Positions 50,165-59,618 are shown, counted from the stretch's first letter. The stretch: 64,000 bases of DNA from Saccharothrix sp. HUAS TT1 (GCF_040744945.1 NZ_CP160453.1:868001-932000); one strand, 5' to 3'. Program-made: numbers and translations. The notes: generated by a model from the letters alone, not told the origin.

Positions 50165-51928
50165 GTGTCGGAAGACCGTACTTCCACAGCCGCGACACTG
50201 CGCAGGCTGTGGCCGTACCTGAAACCTGTTCGCACACCTGTGGCGGTGGCGATGGCCGCCACCATGCTCGCGATGATGTGCGGGCTGGGCATCCCGCTCA
50301 TCACCCAACAGATCGTCGACGGCCCGATCGCGAACCGCGACCTGGGCGCGTTGCCGCTGCTCATCGGCCTGATCGTGGTGCTCGGCTGCGCCGAGGCCGC
50401 GCTGTTCTACCTGCGTCGCAAGCTGATCGCCGGACCAGCCTCCGACGTCGAGGCCCGGATGCGGGCCGAGCTGTACCACCACCTCCAGGACCTCCAGGTC
50501 TCCTTCCACGACCGCTACCAGTCGGGCCAGCTCCTGTCCCGCGCCACCACGGACCTGACCCAGGTGCGCCGGTTCGTCGGCTTCGCCGTCATCTTCCTGG
50601 TGGTCAACAGCCTGGTCGTGGTGGCCGGCCTCGGCGTGCTGTTCTGGCTCGCGCCCGCGCTGGGCGTGATCGTGCTGGCCTGCACGCTGCCCCTGGTGGC
50701 GCTCTCCTACCTCTTCGAGTCGAAGTTCAAGGTCGTGGCGCGCCGCGCGCAGGACCAGTCCGGCGACCTGACCACCGTGGTCGAGGAGTCGGTCCTGGGC
50801 ATCCGGGTGCTCAAGGCGTTCGGCCGCGGACCGCACCTGACCAGGCGCTTCATCCGGCAGGCCAGGGAGCTGCGGGACACCGAGATCGCCAAGGTGCGGA
50901 TCTTCGCCGCGCTCTGGGCCGTCCTGATCGTGCTGCCCGAGCTGGGCATCGCCGGGCAGCTGGCGTTCGGCTCGGTCGGCATCGCCAACGGCACGATCAC
51001 CGTCGGCACGCTCGTCGCCGCCATCACGGTGAGCGCCTACCTGCGCTGGCCGGTCGACTCGATCGGGTGGTTGTTGGCGGAGACGAACTCGACCGCGTCG
51101 GCGTTGGAGCGGTACTTCGAGGTGATCGACACCGAGGTCACCGTCACCAACCCGGCCGACCCGACGCCGCTGCCCTCGCCGACCAGGGGGCACGTGCGGT
51201 TCGAGGGCGTCCGCTACCGGCACCCCGGCGCCGAGCACGAGGTGCTGCGCGGCGTCGACCTCGACCTCAGACCGGGTGAGACGGTGGCCCTCGTCGGCGC
51301 GACCGGCTCGGGCAAGACGACCGTCACCGCGCTCGTGCCGCGGCTGGCGGACGTCACCGCGGGCCGGGTCACGCTCGACGGCGTCGACGTGCGCGAACTC
51401 GACCTGGGCGAGCTGCGCCGGGTCGTCGGCACGGCGTTCGAGGAGCCGATCCTGTTCTCCGCGAGCGTCACCGAGAACGTGGCGCTGGGCGCGAAGGACG
51501 TGAGCGAGGACCGGGTCCGCGAGGCGCTGGGGGTGGCGCGGGCCGAGGGGTTCACCGAGGCGCTGCCGTGGGGCCTGGACACCCGGATCGGCGAGCAGGG
51601 CCTGTCGCTGTCCGGCGGTCAGCGGCAACGCCTGGCGCTGGCCCGCGCGGTGGCCGGGCACCCGGCCGTCCTGGTCCTGGACGACCCGCTGTCCGCGCTG
51701 GACGTGCACACCGAGGCCGAGGTGGAGGCCGCGCTGCGCCGCGTGCTCAAGGGCGTGACGGCGCTGGTCGTCGCGCACCGCCCGAGCACCGTGCAGCTCG
51801 CCGACCGGGTGGCGATGCTGGTCGACGGCCGGATCGCGGCCACCGGCACGCACGCGCAACTGCTGGCGGACAACGAGGAGTACCGCAACCTCCTGTCCAC
51901 GATGGAGGACGAAGGGGTGGCGGCGTGA
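50165..51928 (+). CDS. ABC exporter half-transporter, degenerate-site subunit
   Basis: A 587-residue fusion of six membrane helices and an ATPase domain (type IV exporter). Walker A is GATGSGKTT, signature LSGGQRQRLALARA, but the catalytic Glu after Walker B is Asp (VLVLDDPLSALD). With the next gene it forms a heterodimer in which the site made by this Walker B and the partner's LSAGQ is degenerate, as in BmrCD and TM287/288. GTG 50165 is preceded by GGAGGGGG. The stop overlaps the partner's GTG (GTGA). Exported compound unknown; drugs or lipids are usual. Confidence 0.92.
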   Translation: MSEDRTSTAATLRRLWPYLKPVRTPVAVAMAATMLAMMCGLGIPLITQQIVDGPIANRDLGALPLLIGLIVVLGCAEAALFYLRRKLIAGPASDVEARMRAELYHHLQDLQVSFHDRYQSGQLLSRATTDLTQVRRFVGFAVIFLVVNSLVVVAGLGVLFWLAPALGVIVLACTLPLVALSYLFESKFKVVARRAQDQSGDLTTVVEESVLGIRVLKAFGRGPHLTRRFIRQARELRDTEIAKVRIFAALWAVLIVLPELGIAGQLAFGSVGIANGTITVGTLVAAITVSAYLRWPVDSIGWLLAETNSTASALERYFEVIDTEVTVTNPADPTPLPSPTRGHVRFEGVRYRHPGAEHEVLRGVDLDLRPGETVALVGATGSGKTTVTALVPRLADVTAGRVTLDGVDVRELDLGELRRVVGTAFEEPILFSASVTENVALGAKDVSEDRVREALGVARAEGFTEALPWGLDTRIGEQGLSLSGGQRQRLALARAVAGHPAVLVLDDPLSALDVHTEAEVEAALRRVLKGVTALVVAHRPSTVQLADRVAMLVDGRIAATGTHAQLLADNEEYRNLLSTMEDEGVAA

Positions 51929-53772
51929 GCACGGCAGAAGCACAACCACCGGTCGACGACGAGGAAGCCTGGCGCGGCGTCGCCGCGGAGGACGTCGACG
52001 ACGTCGACTACGCCACCGGCGTCAAGCTCCAGGCCCGCTCCCGCCGCCTCCTGGGCGAACTGCTGCGCCCCCACACCAGGGCCGCCGTCCTCGCCCTGGT
52101 CATCGTCGTCACCGAGAACCTGGTCAACCTGGCCGGCCCGCTCCTCATCGCCGCCGCCATCGACACCGGCGTCCCGGCCGCCCTGGACGGTCGGCCGACC
52201 GCCCTGGCCTGGTGCGTCGGCGGCTACGCGGTCGCGGCCGTCTCGGCGACCCTGCTGCGCTGGTCGTTCGTCCGCCTCACCGGCCGGATCGGCCAGGACG
52301 TGCTGCTCGTCCTGCGCGAACGCGTCTTCCGGCACGCCCAGCGCCTGTCCGTCTCGTTCCACGAGAAGTACACGTCCGGCAAGGTCATCTCCCGCCTGAC
52401 CAGCGACGTCGACTCGCTCCAGGACCTGGTCGAGGAGGGCCTGGACGGCTTCTTCACCTCGATGCTGTCCCTGCTCGGCATCTCGATCGTCCTGCTCTAC
52501 CTGGACGTGCCACTGGCCCTCGTCGTGCTGGCCGGGTTCCTGCCGCTGATCCTGCTGACCCGCTGGTTCCGCCGCCGCTCCGGGCGCGCGTACCGGCACA
52601 CCCGCGGCGCGATCGCCAAGATCATCGTGCAGTTCGTGGAGACCATGAACGGCATCCGCGCGGTGCAGGCGTTCCGGCGCGAGCGGCGCAACGAGAAGAT
52701 CATGGCCGAGCTGAACGGCCGGTTCCGGGACGCCAACACCGACGCGATGGGCGTGATGGCGGCGTTCACCTCGCTCGTCCGGGTGATCGGCAACCTGTCG
52801 CTGGCGATCATCCTGGCGTGGGGCGCGCTGCGGGTCGCGGACGGGCAGCTCGAACTGGGCGTGCTGGCCGCGTTCACGCTGTACGTGCGGCGGTTCTACG
52901 ACCCGTTCGACCAGCTGGCCATGTTCGCCAACGCCTACGCGTCCGCGACCGCCGCGCTGGAGAAGATCTCCGGCCTGCTCGAAGAGGAGCCGCAGGTCCG
53001 CGAGCCCGAGGAGCCGACGCCGCTGGGCGACGTGCGGGGCGCGGTGCGGTTCGACGGCGTCGAGTTCCGCTACTCCGACGCCACGCCCGTCGTGCTGCCG
53101 CCGTTCGACCTGACCGTGCCCGCCGGGCAGACCGTGGCGCTGGTCGGCGCGACCGGCGCGGGCAAGTCGACGCTGGCCAAGCTGGTGGCCCGGTTCTACG
53201 ACCCGAGCGCGGGCGCGGTCCGGCTGGATGGGGTCGACCTGCGGTCGGTGGCCGACGCCGAGCTGCGCCGCGCGGTGGTCATGGTGACGCAGGAGAACTT
53301 CCTGTTCGACGGGTCCGTGCTGGACAACATCGCGCTGGGCCGGCCGTCCGCGACCAGGGAGGAGATCGAGGCGGCATCCCGCGCGGTCGGCGCGGACGAG
53401 TTCATCCGGGCGCTGCCCCAGGGCTACGACACCGACGTGCGCAAGCGCGGCGGGCGGCTCTCGGCCGGGCAGCGGCAGGTGGTGGCGTTCGCGCGGGCGT
53501 TCCTGGCCGACCCGGCGGTGCTGGTGCTGGACGAGGCCACGTCGAGCCTGGACGTGCCGACCGAGCGCGCGGTGCAGCGGGCGCTGGAGACCGTGCTGGC
53601 CGAGCGGACGGCGTTCATCATCGCGCACCGGCTGTCGACCGTGCTGATCGCCGACCGGGTGCTGGTGCTGGACGGCGGCCGGGTGGTCGAGGACGGCACG
53701 CCGGAGGAGCTGATCGGCGGGCGGGGCCGGTTCGCCGCGCTGCACACCGCGTGGCGGGACTCCTTGGCCTAG
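51925..53772 (+). CDS. ABC exporter half-transporter, catalytic subunit
   Basis: A 615-residue partner of the preceding subunit, with an acidic N-terminal extension (EEAWRGVAAEDVDDVDYATG), six helices and an ATPase domain. Walker A GATGAGKST and Walker B VLVLDEATSSLD are intact, with the His switch in IIAHRLSTV; the signature is LSAGQRQVV. Its Walker B and the partner's LSGGQ form the working ATP site. The extension before the first helix contains paired Asp residues and may contact cytoplasmic partners. Confidence 0.92.
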   Translation: MSTAEAQPPVDDEEAWRGVAAEDVDDVDYATGVKLQARSRRLLGELLRPHTRAAVLALVIVVTENLVNLAGPLLIAAAIDTGVPAALDGRPTALAWCVGGYAVAAVSATLLRWSFVRLTGRIGQDVLLVLRERVFRHAQRLSVSFHEKYTSGKVISRLTSDVDSLQDLVEEGLDGFFTSMLSLLGISIVLLYLDVPLALVVLAGFLPLILLTRWFRRRSGRAYRHTRGAIAKIIVQFVETMNGIRAVQAFRRERRNEKIMAELNGRFRDANTDAMGVMAAFTSLVRVIGNLSLAIILAWGALRVADGQLELGVLAAFTLYVRRFYDPFDQLAMFANAYASATAALEKISGLLEEEPQVREPEEPTPLGDVRGAVRFDGVEFRYSDATPVVLPPFDLTVPAGQTVALVGATGAGKSTLAKLVARFYDPSAGAVRLDGVDLRSVADAELRRAVVMVTQENFLFDGSVLDNIALGRPSATREEIEAASRAVGADEFIRALPQGYDTDVRKRGGRLSAGQRQVVAFARAFLADPAVLVLDEATSSLDVPTERAVQRALETVLAERTAFIIAHRLSTVLIADRVLVLDGGRVVEDGTPEELIGGRGRFAALHTAWRDSLA

Positions 53773-53776
53773 GGGT

Positions 53777-54406
53777 TCACGGGGCCAGGACGGTGGTCAG
53801 CAGCAGCGACAACCACGCCGCCAGCACCCCCGCCACCACGCCGTACGCCACCCACCGCCACACCGGCACCTTCCGCGCCAGCCACACCGACGGGGCGATG
53901 CCGCCGACCACCAGCGCGTTCGCCAGCAGGGCGAGCCACTGGCTGGTCTCGCCCAGCCCGACCGACAGCGTGTAGACGGTGAACGTCACCACGGCCGCGA
54001 CGATGAAGCTGACCGTCAGCCCGGTGCCCCAGGGGGTCTCCTCCTGGGGCGTCGGCTCGACGGCCTCAGCCTCGGCTTCCGCCTCGTCCTCGACCTCGTC
54101 CACCGGCGCGTCCGGGACGTCCACGACCACCAACTCCCCGCTCACCGGATCGGTGTACTCGACGGGCGTGCCCATGTCGGCGGCCACCCGACCGGCCAAC
54201 TGGCGTCCCCGCCTGGTCACGAGGGCGCTCGCGACCCCTTCGGGGGACGCGTCGGACCGCGTCACCGCGTCGGCCACCTTCGCCCACTCGTGCAACGCCT
54301 CGGCGAGCCCGGCGCCGAGCGGGAGGGTGTGCGGGTCGACTTCCCGCTCGCCCGCGTCGTCGCGGCCCGCGAGCACGGCCCGGCCGTCCTGGACCCGCAG
54401 TTCCAC
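53777..54406 (-). CDS. DUF2537 membrane protein
   Basis: A 209-residue protein. The N-terminal soluble part MELRVQDGRAVLAGRDDAGEREVDP and LAEALHEWAKVADAV is the mark of DUF2537; an acidic linker (EVEDEAEAEAEAVE) joins it to three or four C-terminal membrane helices (VSFIVAAVVTFTVYTL, LLANALVVGGIAPSVWL, AYGVVAGVLAAWLSLLLTT). The GTG start has AGAGGAGG upstream. In M. tuberculosis the homologous Rv0882 lies between the SpoU methylase Rv0881 and sepH, as partly preserved here. Function unknown. Confidence 0.8.
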   Translation of the reverse strand: MELRVQDGRAVLAGRDDAGEREVDPHTLPLGAGLAEALHEWAKVADAVTRSDASPEGVASALVTRRGRQLAGRVAADMGTPVEYTDPVSGELVVVDVPDAPVDEVEDEAEAEAEAVEPTPQEETPWGTGLTVSFIVAAVVTFTVYTLSVGLGETSQWLALLANALVVGGIAPSVWLARKVPVWRWVAYGVVAGVLAAWLSLLLTTVLAP

Positions 54407-54442
54407 CTACGTCCTCCTCTGGTCGGTGAGAACGTAGCGCGT

Positions 54443-55219
54443 TCAGGCGATCGCGTAGAAGGCGATCGCGGCTGCCGTCGCCACGTTCAGGGAGTCGACA
54501 CCTTCCGCCATGGGGATGCGCACGGCCACGTCGGCCGCCGCGATGGCCTCCTCGGTCAGCCCCGGGCCCTCCGACCCGAGCACCACGGCGGCCTTCCGCC
54601 CGCGCAGCCCGGCGTCCGCGAGACCGGTCGAGCCCGCCCTCGGCGTCAACGCCGCCACCACGAAACCGTTGCGGCGCAGCAGTTCGAAGCCTTCCGCCAG
54701 GTCCGGCAGCGACGCGAACGGCACGCGCAGCACGTGGCCCATCGAGACGCGGACGCTGCGCCGGTACAGCGGGTCGCTGCACCCAGGGCCGAGCAGCACG
54801 CCGTCGATGCCGAGCGCGGCGGCGTTGCGGAACAACGAACCCAGGTTCTCGTGGTCGCCGACGCCTTCGAGCACGGCGAGCCGCCGCGAGCGCGCGACCA
54901 GGTCGGCCGGGTCCGGTCGCGGCGCGCGGTCGGCGGCGGCCAGCACGCCCCGGTTGAGGTGGAATCCGACCACCTCGGCCATCACCTCGGCGGAGGTCAC
55001 GTAGGCGGGCGCCGGGAGGTCGCCCAGGGCTTCGACCCGGCGGCGCACGCCGAGCAGCGCGCGCACCGGGTAGGGCGAGGCGAGGAGCCGTTCCACGACC
55101 ACCACGCCCTCGGCGATCACCAGGCCGCGACCGCCGGGGCGGTCCGGGCGGCGGTCGGCCGTCGACAGGTCCCGGAAGTCGTCCAGCCGGGGGTCCGCCG
55201 GGTCGTCGATCTCGATCAC
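54443..55219 (-). CDS. SpoU/TrmH-family RNA 2'-O-methyltransferase
   Basis: A 258-residue SPOUT methyltransferase. An N-terminal RNA-binding domain (RGLVIAEGVVVVERLLASPYPVR) is followed by the trefoil-knot domain with its three motifs: ENLGSLFRNAAALGIDGVLL, VVLGSEGPGLTEE and MAEGVDSLNVATAAAIAFY. It methylates a ribose in rRNA or tRNA. GTG 55219 is chosen as the start of the conserved region. It lies 36 bases upstream of the DUF2537 gene and both are probably one unit (compare Rv0881-Rv0882). Confidence 0.92.
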   Translation of the reverse strand: MIEIDDPADPRLDDFRDLSTADRRPDRPGGRGLVIAEGVVVVERLLASPYPVRALLGVRRRVEALGDLPAPAYVTSAEVMAEVVGFHLNRGVLAAADRAPRPDPADLVARSRRLAVLEGVGDHENLGSLFRNAAALGIDGVLLGPGCSDPLYRRSVRVSMGHVLRVPFASLPDLAEGFELLRRNGFVVAALTPRAGSTGLADAGLRGRKAAVVLGSEGPGLTEEAIAAADVAVRIPMAEGVDSLNVATAAAIAFYAIA

Positions 55220-55425
55220 GCGAGCAGTGTCCCACCCCCCGACAGGTGAACACCCCTCGTAGATCGAAGGCCGGATTCGCAAGCTCACAACCAGCATGTT
55301 CTCGCTGATTGTTACCCCCATGTGACAGAGAGCACCGATTTGGGCGCTGGCGGGCCAGTGCCCGCTGTGTCACGGTTGGCCTCCGCTAAGCCCGCCGGAG
55401 CACCCCGGAGCGATTGGGAGGCGGC

Positions 55426-56925
55426 ATGGGTACGGATGTGTCCAGTCGGACGTTCACCAGGGAGGACCGCCGGCGCTACCGCGAGCGCATGCAACGGTGC
55501 ATGGACGCGCTGGGGACCATGCTCGTGGAGGACAGCTTCTCCTTCCCGCGGCAGCAGATGGGGCTGGAGATCGAGCTGAACCTGGTCGACCGGGCGTGCC
55601 GGCCCGCGATGGCCAACTCCGAGGTGCTGGAGAAGATCGACGACCCGTCGTTCACGCTGGAACTGGGTCAGCACAACCTGGAGGTCAACGTCCCGCCGCG
55701 CGAGCTGGCCGGTGACGAGACGCTGGACCTGGAGCGGGAACTGGTCTCCACGCTGGCGTCGGCCGACGACAAGGCGCACGACGCCGGGACGTCGATCGTG
55801 ATGATCGGCGTGCTGCCGACGTTGCGGCACGAGCACTTCGACCGGCGGTGGCTGTCCAACCAGCCGCGGTACACGACGTTGAACGACACGATCCTCGCGG
55901 CGCGCGGCGAGGAGGTCGTGCTGTCGATGGAGGGTTCTCCGCTGCCGGGGCGGGTCGGGGAGAAGCTGTCCAGCTACGCCGAGTCCATCATGCCGGAGGC
56001 GGCTTGCACGTCCGTGCAGCTGCACCTGCAGGTCGCGCCGGACGACTTCGCGGCGCACTGGAACGCGGCGCAGGCGTTGGCCGGGGTGCAGGTGGCGATC
56101 GCGGCGAACTCGCCGTTCCTGCTCGGGCGGGCGCTGTGGCACGAGACCCGGATACCGCTGTTCCTGCAGGCGACGGACACCCGTTCGCAGGAGCTGAAGA
56201 ACCAGGGCGTCCGGCCGCGGGTGTGGTTCGGGGAGCGGTGGATCACGTCGATCTTCGACCTGTTCGAGGAGAACGTGCGGTACTTCCCGGCGCTGCTGCC
56301 GGAGACCGGTGACGAGGACCCGTTGGACGTGCTCGGGTCGGGCGGGACGCCGTCGTTGACGGAGCTGCGGCTGCACAACGGGACCGTGTGGCGGTGGAAC
56401 CGGCCGGTGTACGACGTCGTGGACGGCGTCCCGCACCTGCGCGTGGAGAACCGCGTGCTACCGGCCGGCCCGACCGTGCTGGACACCATGGCCAACGCCG
56501 CTTTCTTCTACGGCGCGCAGCGGGCGCTGACCACTTTGGAGCGTCCACTGTGGAGTCAGATGTCGTTCGACGCGGCGGAGGAGAACCTGTACGCCGGGTC
56601 GCGGCACGGGATGGGCTCGCAGCTGTACTGGCCCGGCATCGGCTGGATCCCCCCGGACGAACTGGTCCTGCGCCGCCTGCTGCCACTGGCCCACGAGGGG
56701 CTGCGCGCGTGCGGCGTGTCGGACGAGGCGCGCGAGCGCTACCTCGGCGTGATCGAGGCCCGGTGCCTGGCGCGGCGGACGGGCTCGCAGTGGCAGCGCG
56801 AGACGGTGGCGCTGCTGGAGGAACGGGGCGCCGACCGCGACACCGCGCTGAGCGCGATGCTCGGGCGGTACGTGGAACTGTCGCACGAGGGCGAACCGGT
56901 CCACACCTGGCCCGTGGGCCTCTGA
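55426..56925 (+). CDS. Glutamate-cysteine ligase family 2 (GCS2/YbdK-like) enzyme
   Basis: A 499-residue carboxylate-amine ligase. MGLEIELNLVD (metal/ATP site), FTLELGQHNLEVNVPP, MIGVLPTLRHEH, ESIMPEAACTSVQLHLQV and NSPFLLGRALWHETRIPLF are the GCS2 landmarks. These enzymes join an amino acid, often glutamate, to an amine or cysteine with ATP. The protein is longer by over 100 residues than E. coli YbdK, with a conserved-looking C-terminal part (SFDAAEENLYAGSRHGMGSQ) that is typical of an actinobacterial subgroup. Actinomycetes make mycothiol, not glutathione, so the product is uncertain. GGGAGG precedes ATG 55426. Confidence 0.85.
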   Translation: MGTDVSSRTFTREDRRRYRERMQRCMDALGTMLVEDSFSFPRQQMGLEIELNLVDRACRPAMANSEVLEKIDDPSFTLELGQHNLEVNVPPRELAGDETLDLERELVSTLASADDKAHDAGTSIVMIGVLPTLRHEHFDRRWLSNQPRYTTLNDTILAARGEEVVLSMEGSPLPGRVGEKLSSYAESIMPEAACTSVQLHLQVAPDDFAAHWNAAQALAGVQVAIAANSPFLLGRALWHETRIPLFLQATDTRSQELKNQGVRPRVWFGERWITSIFDLFEENVRYFPALLPETGDEDPLDVLGSGGTPSLTELRLHNGTVWRWNRPVYDVVDGVPHLRVENRVLPAGPTVLDTMANAAFFYGAQRALTTLERPLWSQMSFDAAEENLYAGSRHGMGSQLYWPGIGWIPPDELVLRRLLPLAHEGLRACGVSDEARERYLGVIEARCLARRTGSQWQRETVALLEERGADRDTALSAMLGRYVELSHEGEPVHTWPVGL

Positions 56926-57410
56926 CCACCGCACCCCAACCCACCGCATCACCAGCCGACCGCCCCACCGTTCCGCCGCATCACCAGCCGACCGCCCCAC
57001 CGTCCCGCCGTCCCGCCTCCCACCGTCCCGCCGCCCCCACGATCGCGGCGGGGCGGTCCGGACCGGTGGGCTGGTGGCACGGCAGGCTCACGTGCCCAGC
57101 AGGAAGCCCGACCCCCAGCCGTGGGCACGGGCGCGGTACGCGCGGGGGCAGTACGCGCGGGCGCCGCCGACGAGGCGCGGCACCGACGAGGCACAGCCCG
57201 GCCCCGGTGGCACGGCCGAGACAACACCGCACGACACGACAAGGGACAACACGGCACGGCACGGTCCGGGCCACACCCGGGGTCTCGTGACACAGTCCTG
57301 GCCGAGCGCCGCGACCTTCCTATTTACGGCAACGAAATCCGGCTTACCATTGATCCCCGAACTCGCCGCTTTCGCACGTTCGGGTGATCCTCACCAACCA
57401 AAAGCCCTGG
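56926..57410. other. 485-base gap with direct repeats, no gene seen
   Basis: A 27-base direct repeat beginning CGCATCACCAGCCGACCG occurs at 56945-56971 and 56977-57003, followed by runs of CCGTCCCGCC. From 57060 on there are degenerate GGCACGG/GGTACGCGCGGG units. An A/T-rich point lies near 57320-57350 (TTTACGGCAACGAAATCC). Open frames here are low complexity and Pro/Arg-rich and are not accepted as genes. Confidence 0.5.
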
Positions 57411-57821
57411 TCAGCGACGGCGGCCCGATTTCAATGGTGCCACATCGGCGCCGTCGTGCGAGCTGCGGCACTCGTCCGGGGTCACCGCCTCCACCGCCAG
57501 CGTCAGCATCCCCTTCACGCCGGTGTAGATGCTCTCGCCCGCCGACGCCAGCGACGTGTGCACCCGGTTCGAGTCGGAGAAGTCGCGCTCGTCCTTCGTG
57601 CGCTTCTTCCCGGCCTCCTCGGGCTTCGTCGCGCTGCGCAGGTTGACCTCCAACCACGCCGCGACCTCGGTCGGCGTGGTCAGCACCTCCTCCGGCGTGC
57701 GCTCCAACCGATCAGCGCGCGGAGAGGCGTGGTCGAGGGACGTGTGCTCCACGTACGCGTGCCAGTGCGTGTTGCGCAGCGACCAAGTCTGCTCGACCGG
57801 CCAGTCCTCCTCGGTGCCCAT
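57411..57821 (-). CDS. Conserved hypothetical protein
   Basis: A 136-residue soluble protein not recognised by me. The first half has the look of a conserved fold: EEDWPVEQTWSLRNTHWHAYVEHTSL with several Trp and His, then RTPEEVLTTPTEVAAWLEVNLRSA; a Lys/Arg/Asp-rich loop follows (KKRTKDERDFSDSNRVH). ATG 57821 is used. It begins 4 bases after the stop of the ABC-F gene on the same strand, so it is co-transcribed with it. Confidence 0.6.
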   Translation of the reverse strand: MGTEEDWPVEQTWSLRNTHWHAYVEHTSLDHASPRADRLERTPEEVLTTPTEVAAWLEVNLRSATKPEEAGKKRTKDERDFSDSNRVHTSLASAGESIYTGVKGMLTLAVEAVTPDECRSSHDGADVAPLKSGRRR

Positions 57822-57825
57822 GCGC

Positions 57826-59436
57826 CTATCTTGCCAGGGTCCGGACGTCCAAGGTGTGGTCAACCCCCACCGCCGACGCCAACCGCCGGTCGTGGGTCAC
57901 CAGCAGCAGCGTGCCCCCGTAACCCTCCAGCGCCTGTTCGAGCTGTTCGATGGCGGCGACGTCCAGGTGGTTGGTCGGCTCGTCCAGCACCAGGCACGTC
58001 GTCCCGCGCGCCTGCAGCACCGCCAGCCCGGCGCGGGTCCGCTCGCCCGGCGACAGCGAACGGGCCGGTCGCAGCACGGCGTCCGCGCCCACCCGGAACT
58101 TCGCCAGCAACGTCCGTGCCTCGACGTCGGCCAGCCCGGTCAGCCCGGTGACGACCTCCAGCACCGGCGCGTCCACCGCGAAGTCGGCCCGCACCTGGTC
58201 GACCTCGCCGACCACGACCGCCGGCCCCTGACCGCGCTCGCCGGCGTCCAGCGGCAGCCTGCCGAGCAGCGCCCCGAGCAGCGTGGACTTGCCCGAGCCG
58301 TTGGGCCCGGCGATGCGCCAGCGCTCCCCCGCGCCGACGGTCAGGTCGATCGGCCCGAGGGTGACGTCGCCGCGGCTGACGACAGCGCCGCGCAGGGTGA
58401 ACGCGACCGAGCTGCCCCGCCCCGCGCTGGGCAGCGTCAACCGCAGCTCCCACGGCTCGCGCGGCTCCTCGACCTCCTCCAGCCGTTCCAGCGCGCGGTC
58501 CACTGTGGAGGCCTTGGCGGTCAGGTTCTCGGCGCCCTGCTTGGCGAAGAACTTGACGAACTTGTCGCTCTCGTCGGACTTCGCGTTGCGCCGCACGCCC
58601 TGCCGCGACCACTCCCGCGTCTGCCGCGACCGCTGCGTCAACGCGTCACGCCGCGCCGCGTAAGCCTCGTACTCCTCCCGCGCGCGCTGCCGGGCCCGGC
58701 CCTGCTCCTGCACGTACGCGTCCCACCCGCCGCTGAAGGCGGTGACGCCGTGGCTGAACTCGTCCAGCTCGGCGATGGCGGTGGTGGTGCGGGCCAGGAA
58801 CTCGCGGTCGTGGCTGACCAGGACCATGCCGGCCCGGCTGCGCAGGACGTGGTTCTCCAGGACCTCCAGCCCGGCCAGGTCGAGGTCGTTGGTCGGCTCG
58901 TCCAGCAGCAGCACGTCGGCGGTGGTGAGCAGCACGGCCGCCAGCCGCAGCCGGGCCGACTGCCCGCCGGACAGCTCCCCGGACCCGCGCTCGTCCAGCA
59001 GCGTCGCGGGCAGGCCGAGCCGTTGGCACACCTCGTCGGCGCGTTCGGCGAAGTCGGCGGCGCCGGAGGCGGTCCAGGCGTCGAACGCCCGCGCGTAGGC
59101 GTCTTCGGCCCCCGCGACGCCTTCGCTCAGCGCTCGGGTGGCGGCTTCGAACGAGCGCTCGGCCGCCGCCACGCCGGTGCGGCGGGCCAGGTGGTCGCGC
59201 AGCGACTCGTCGTCGCGGATCTCCGTCTCCTGGGTGAGGTGGGCGACCACCCCGCCGGCGGTGACGACGCCGGAGTCGGGCTTCAGCTCGCCGGCGAGCA
59301 CGCGCAGCAGCGTCGACTTGCCGACGCCGTTCGGCGCGATCAGCCCTACGCGCTCACCTGCGGGAACATCGAGGTCCACCTCCGAGAGCACGGTCCGCGG
59401 ACCGAACGACAGCGTGACCTTCCTGGCTGTCAACAC
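57826..59436 (-). CDS. ABC-F ATPase (ribosome-associated, possible antibiotic-resistance type)
   Basis: A 536-residue protein with two ATPase domains and no membrane part. Domain 1: Walker A APNGVGKST, signature LSGGQSARL, Walker B LLLDEPTNDLD. Domain 2: GPNGSGKST, LSPGERTRA, LVLDEPTNHLD. Between them is a charged linker (RSRQTREWSRQGVRRNAKSD), which in ABC-F proteins reaches into the ribosome E site and peptidyl-transferase region. Members in antibiotic producers (OleB, TlrC, LmrC) displace bound drugs; housekeeping members act on stalled ribosomes. Which class applies here cannot be decided by eye. GTG 59436 is taken as start. The small hypothetical gene follows after four bases. Confidence 0.85.
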   Translation of the reverse strand: MLTARKVTLSFGPRTVLSEVDLDVPAGERVGLIAPNGVGKSTLLRVLAGELKPDSGVVTAGGVVAHLTQETEIRDDESLRDHLARRTGVAAAERSFEAATRALSEGVAGAEDAYARAFDAWTASGAADFAERADEVCQRLGLPATLLDERGSGELSGGQSARLRLAAVLLTTADVLLLDEPTNDLDLAGLEVLENHVLRSRAGMVLVSHDREFLARTTTAIAELDEFSHGVTAFSGGWDAYVQEQGRARQRAREEYEAYAARRDALTQRSRQTREWSRQGVRRNAKSDESDKFVKFFAKQGAENLTAKASTVDRALERLEEVEEPREPWELRLTLPSAGRGSSVAFTLRGAVVSRGDVTLGPIDLTVGAGERWRIAGPNGSGKSTLLGALLGRLPLDAGERGQGPAVVVGEVDQVRADFAVDAPVLEVVTGLTGLADVEARTLLAKFRVGADAVLRPARSLSPGERTRAGLAVLQARGTTCLVLDEPTNHLDVAAIEQLEQALEGYGGTLLLVTHDRRLASAVGVDHTLDVRTLAR

Positions 59437-59511
59437 GCCCCGATCGTGACACGTGCGCCGCCGGCGGGCACGCGGGTTTCCCGGGGTAGGACCCGGACAA
59501 GACCTGGGCAC

Positions 59512-59559
59512 GACGAGGCCCCGCTCCCCGGTGGTACGACCGGGGTGCGGGGCCTCGTC
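59512..59559. terminator. Two-part hairpin terminator after the FetB-like gene
   Basis: GACGAGGCCCCGC (59512-59524) pairs with GCGGGGCCTCGTC (59547-59559), and inside it CCCCGGT (59526-59532) with ACCGGGG (59539-59545); loop GGTACG. It lies 43 bases downstream of the FetB-like stop and upstream of the ABC-F start. Confidence 0.85.
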
Positions 59560-59601
59560 CGTTCCCGAACTGACTGCCGCTCCCACCACGAAGCGACGAG
59601 A

Positions 59602-59618
59602 CTTAGGTTAGCCTAAGC
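59602..59618. promoter_or_regulatory. Iron-box-like sequence at the end of the FetB-like gene
   Basis: On the minus strand the sequence TTAGGCTAACCTAA forms the last codons and stop of the permease gene. It equals the last 14 bases of the 19-base DtxR/IdeR consensus as I know it (TTAGGTTAGGCTAACCTAA). The dyad CTTAGG-TTAG-CCTAAG is centred at 59610. It lies in a coding end and no start codon is near, so function is doubtful. Confidence 0.35.

Noticed and set aside
56926..57410. Several Pro/Arg-rich open frames
   Set aside because: They follow the local repeats, change composition with every unit and have no ribosome site.
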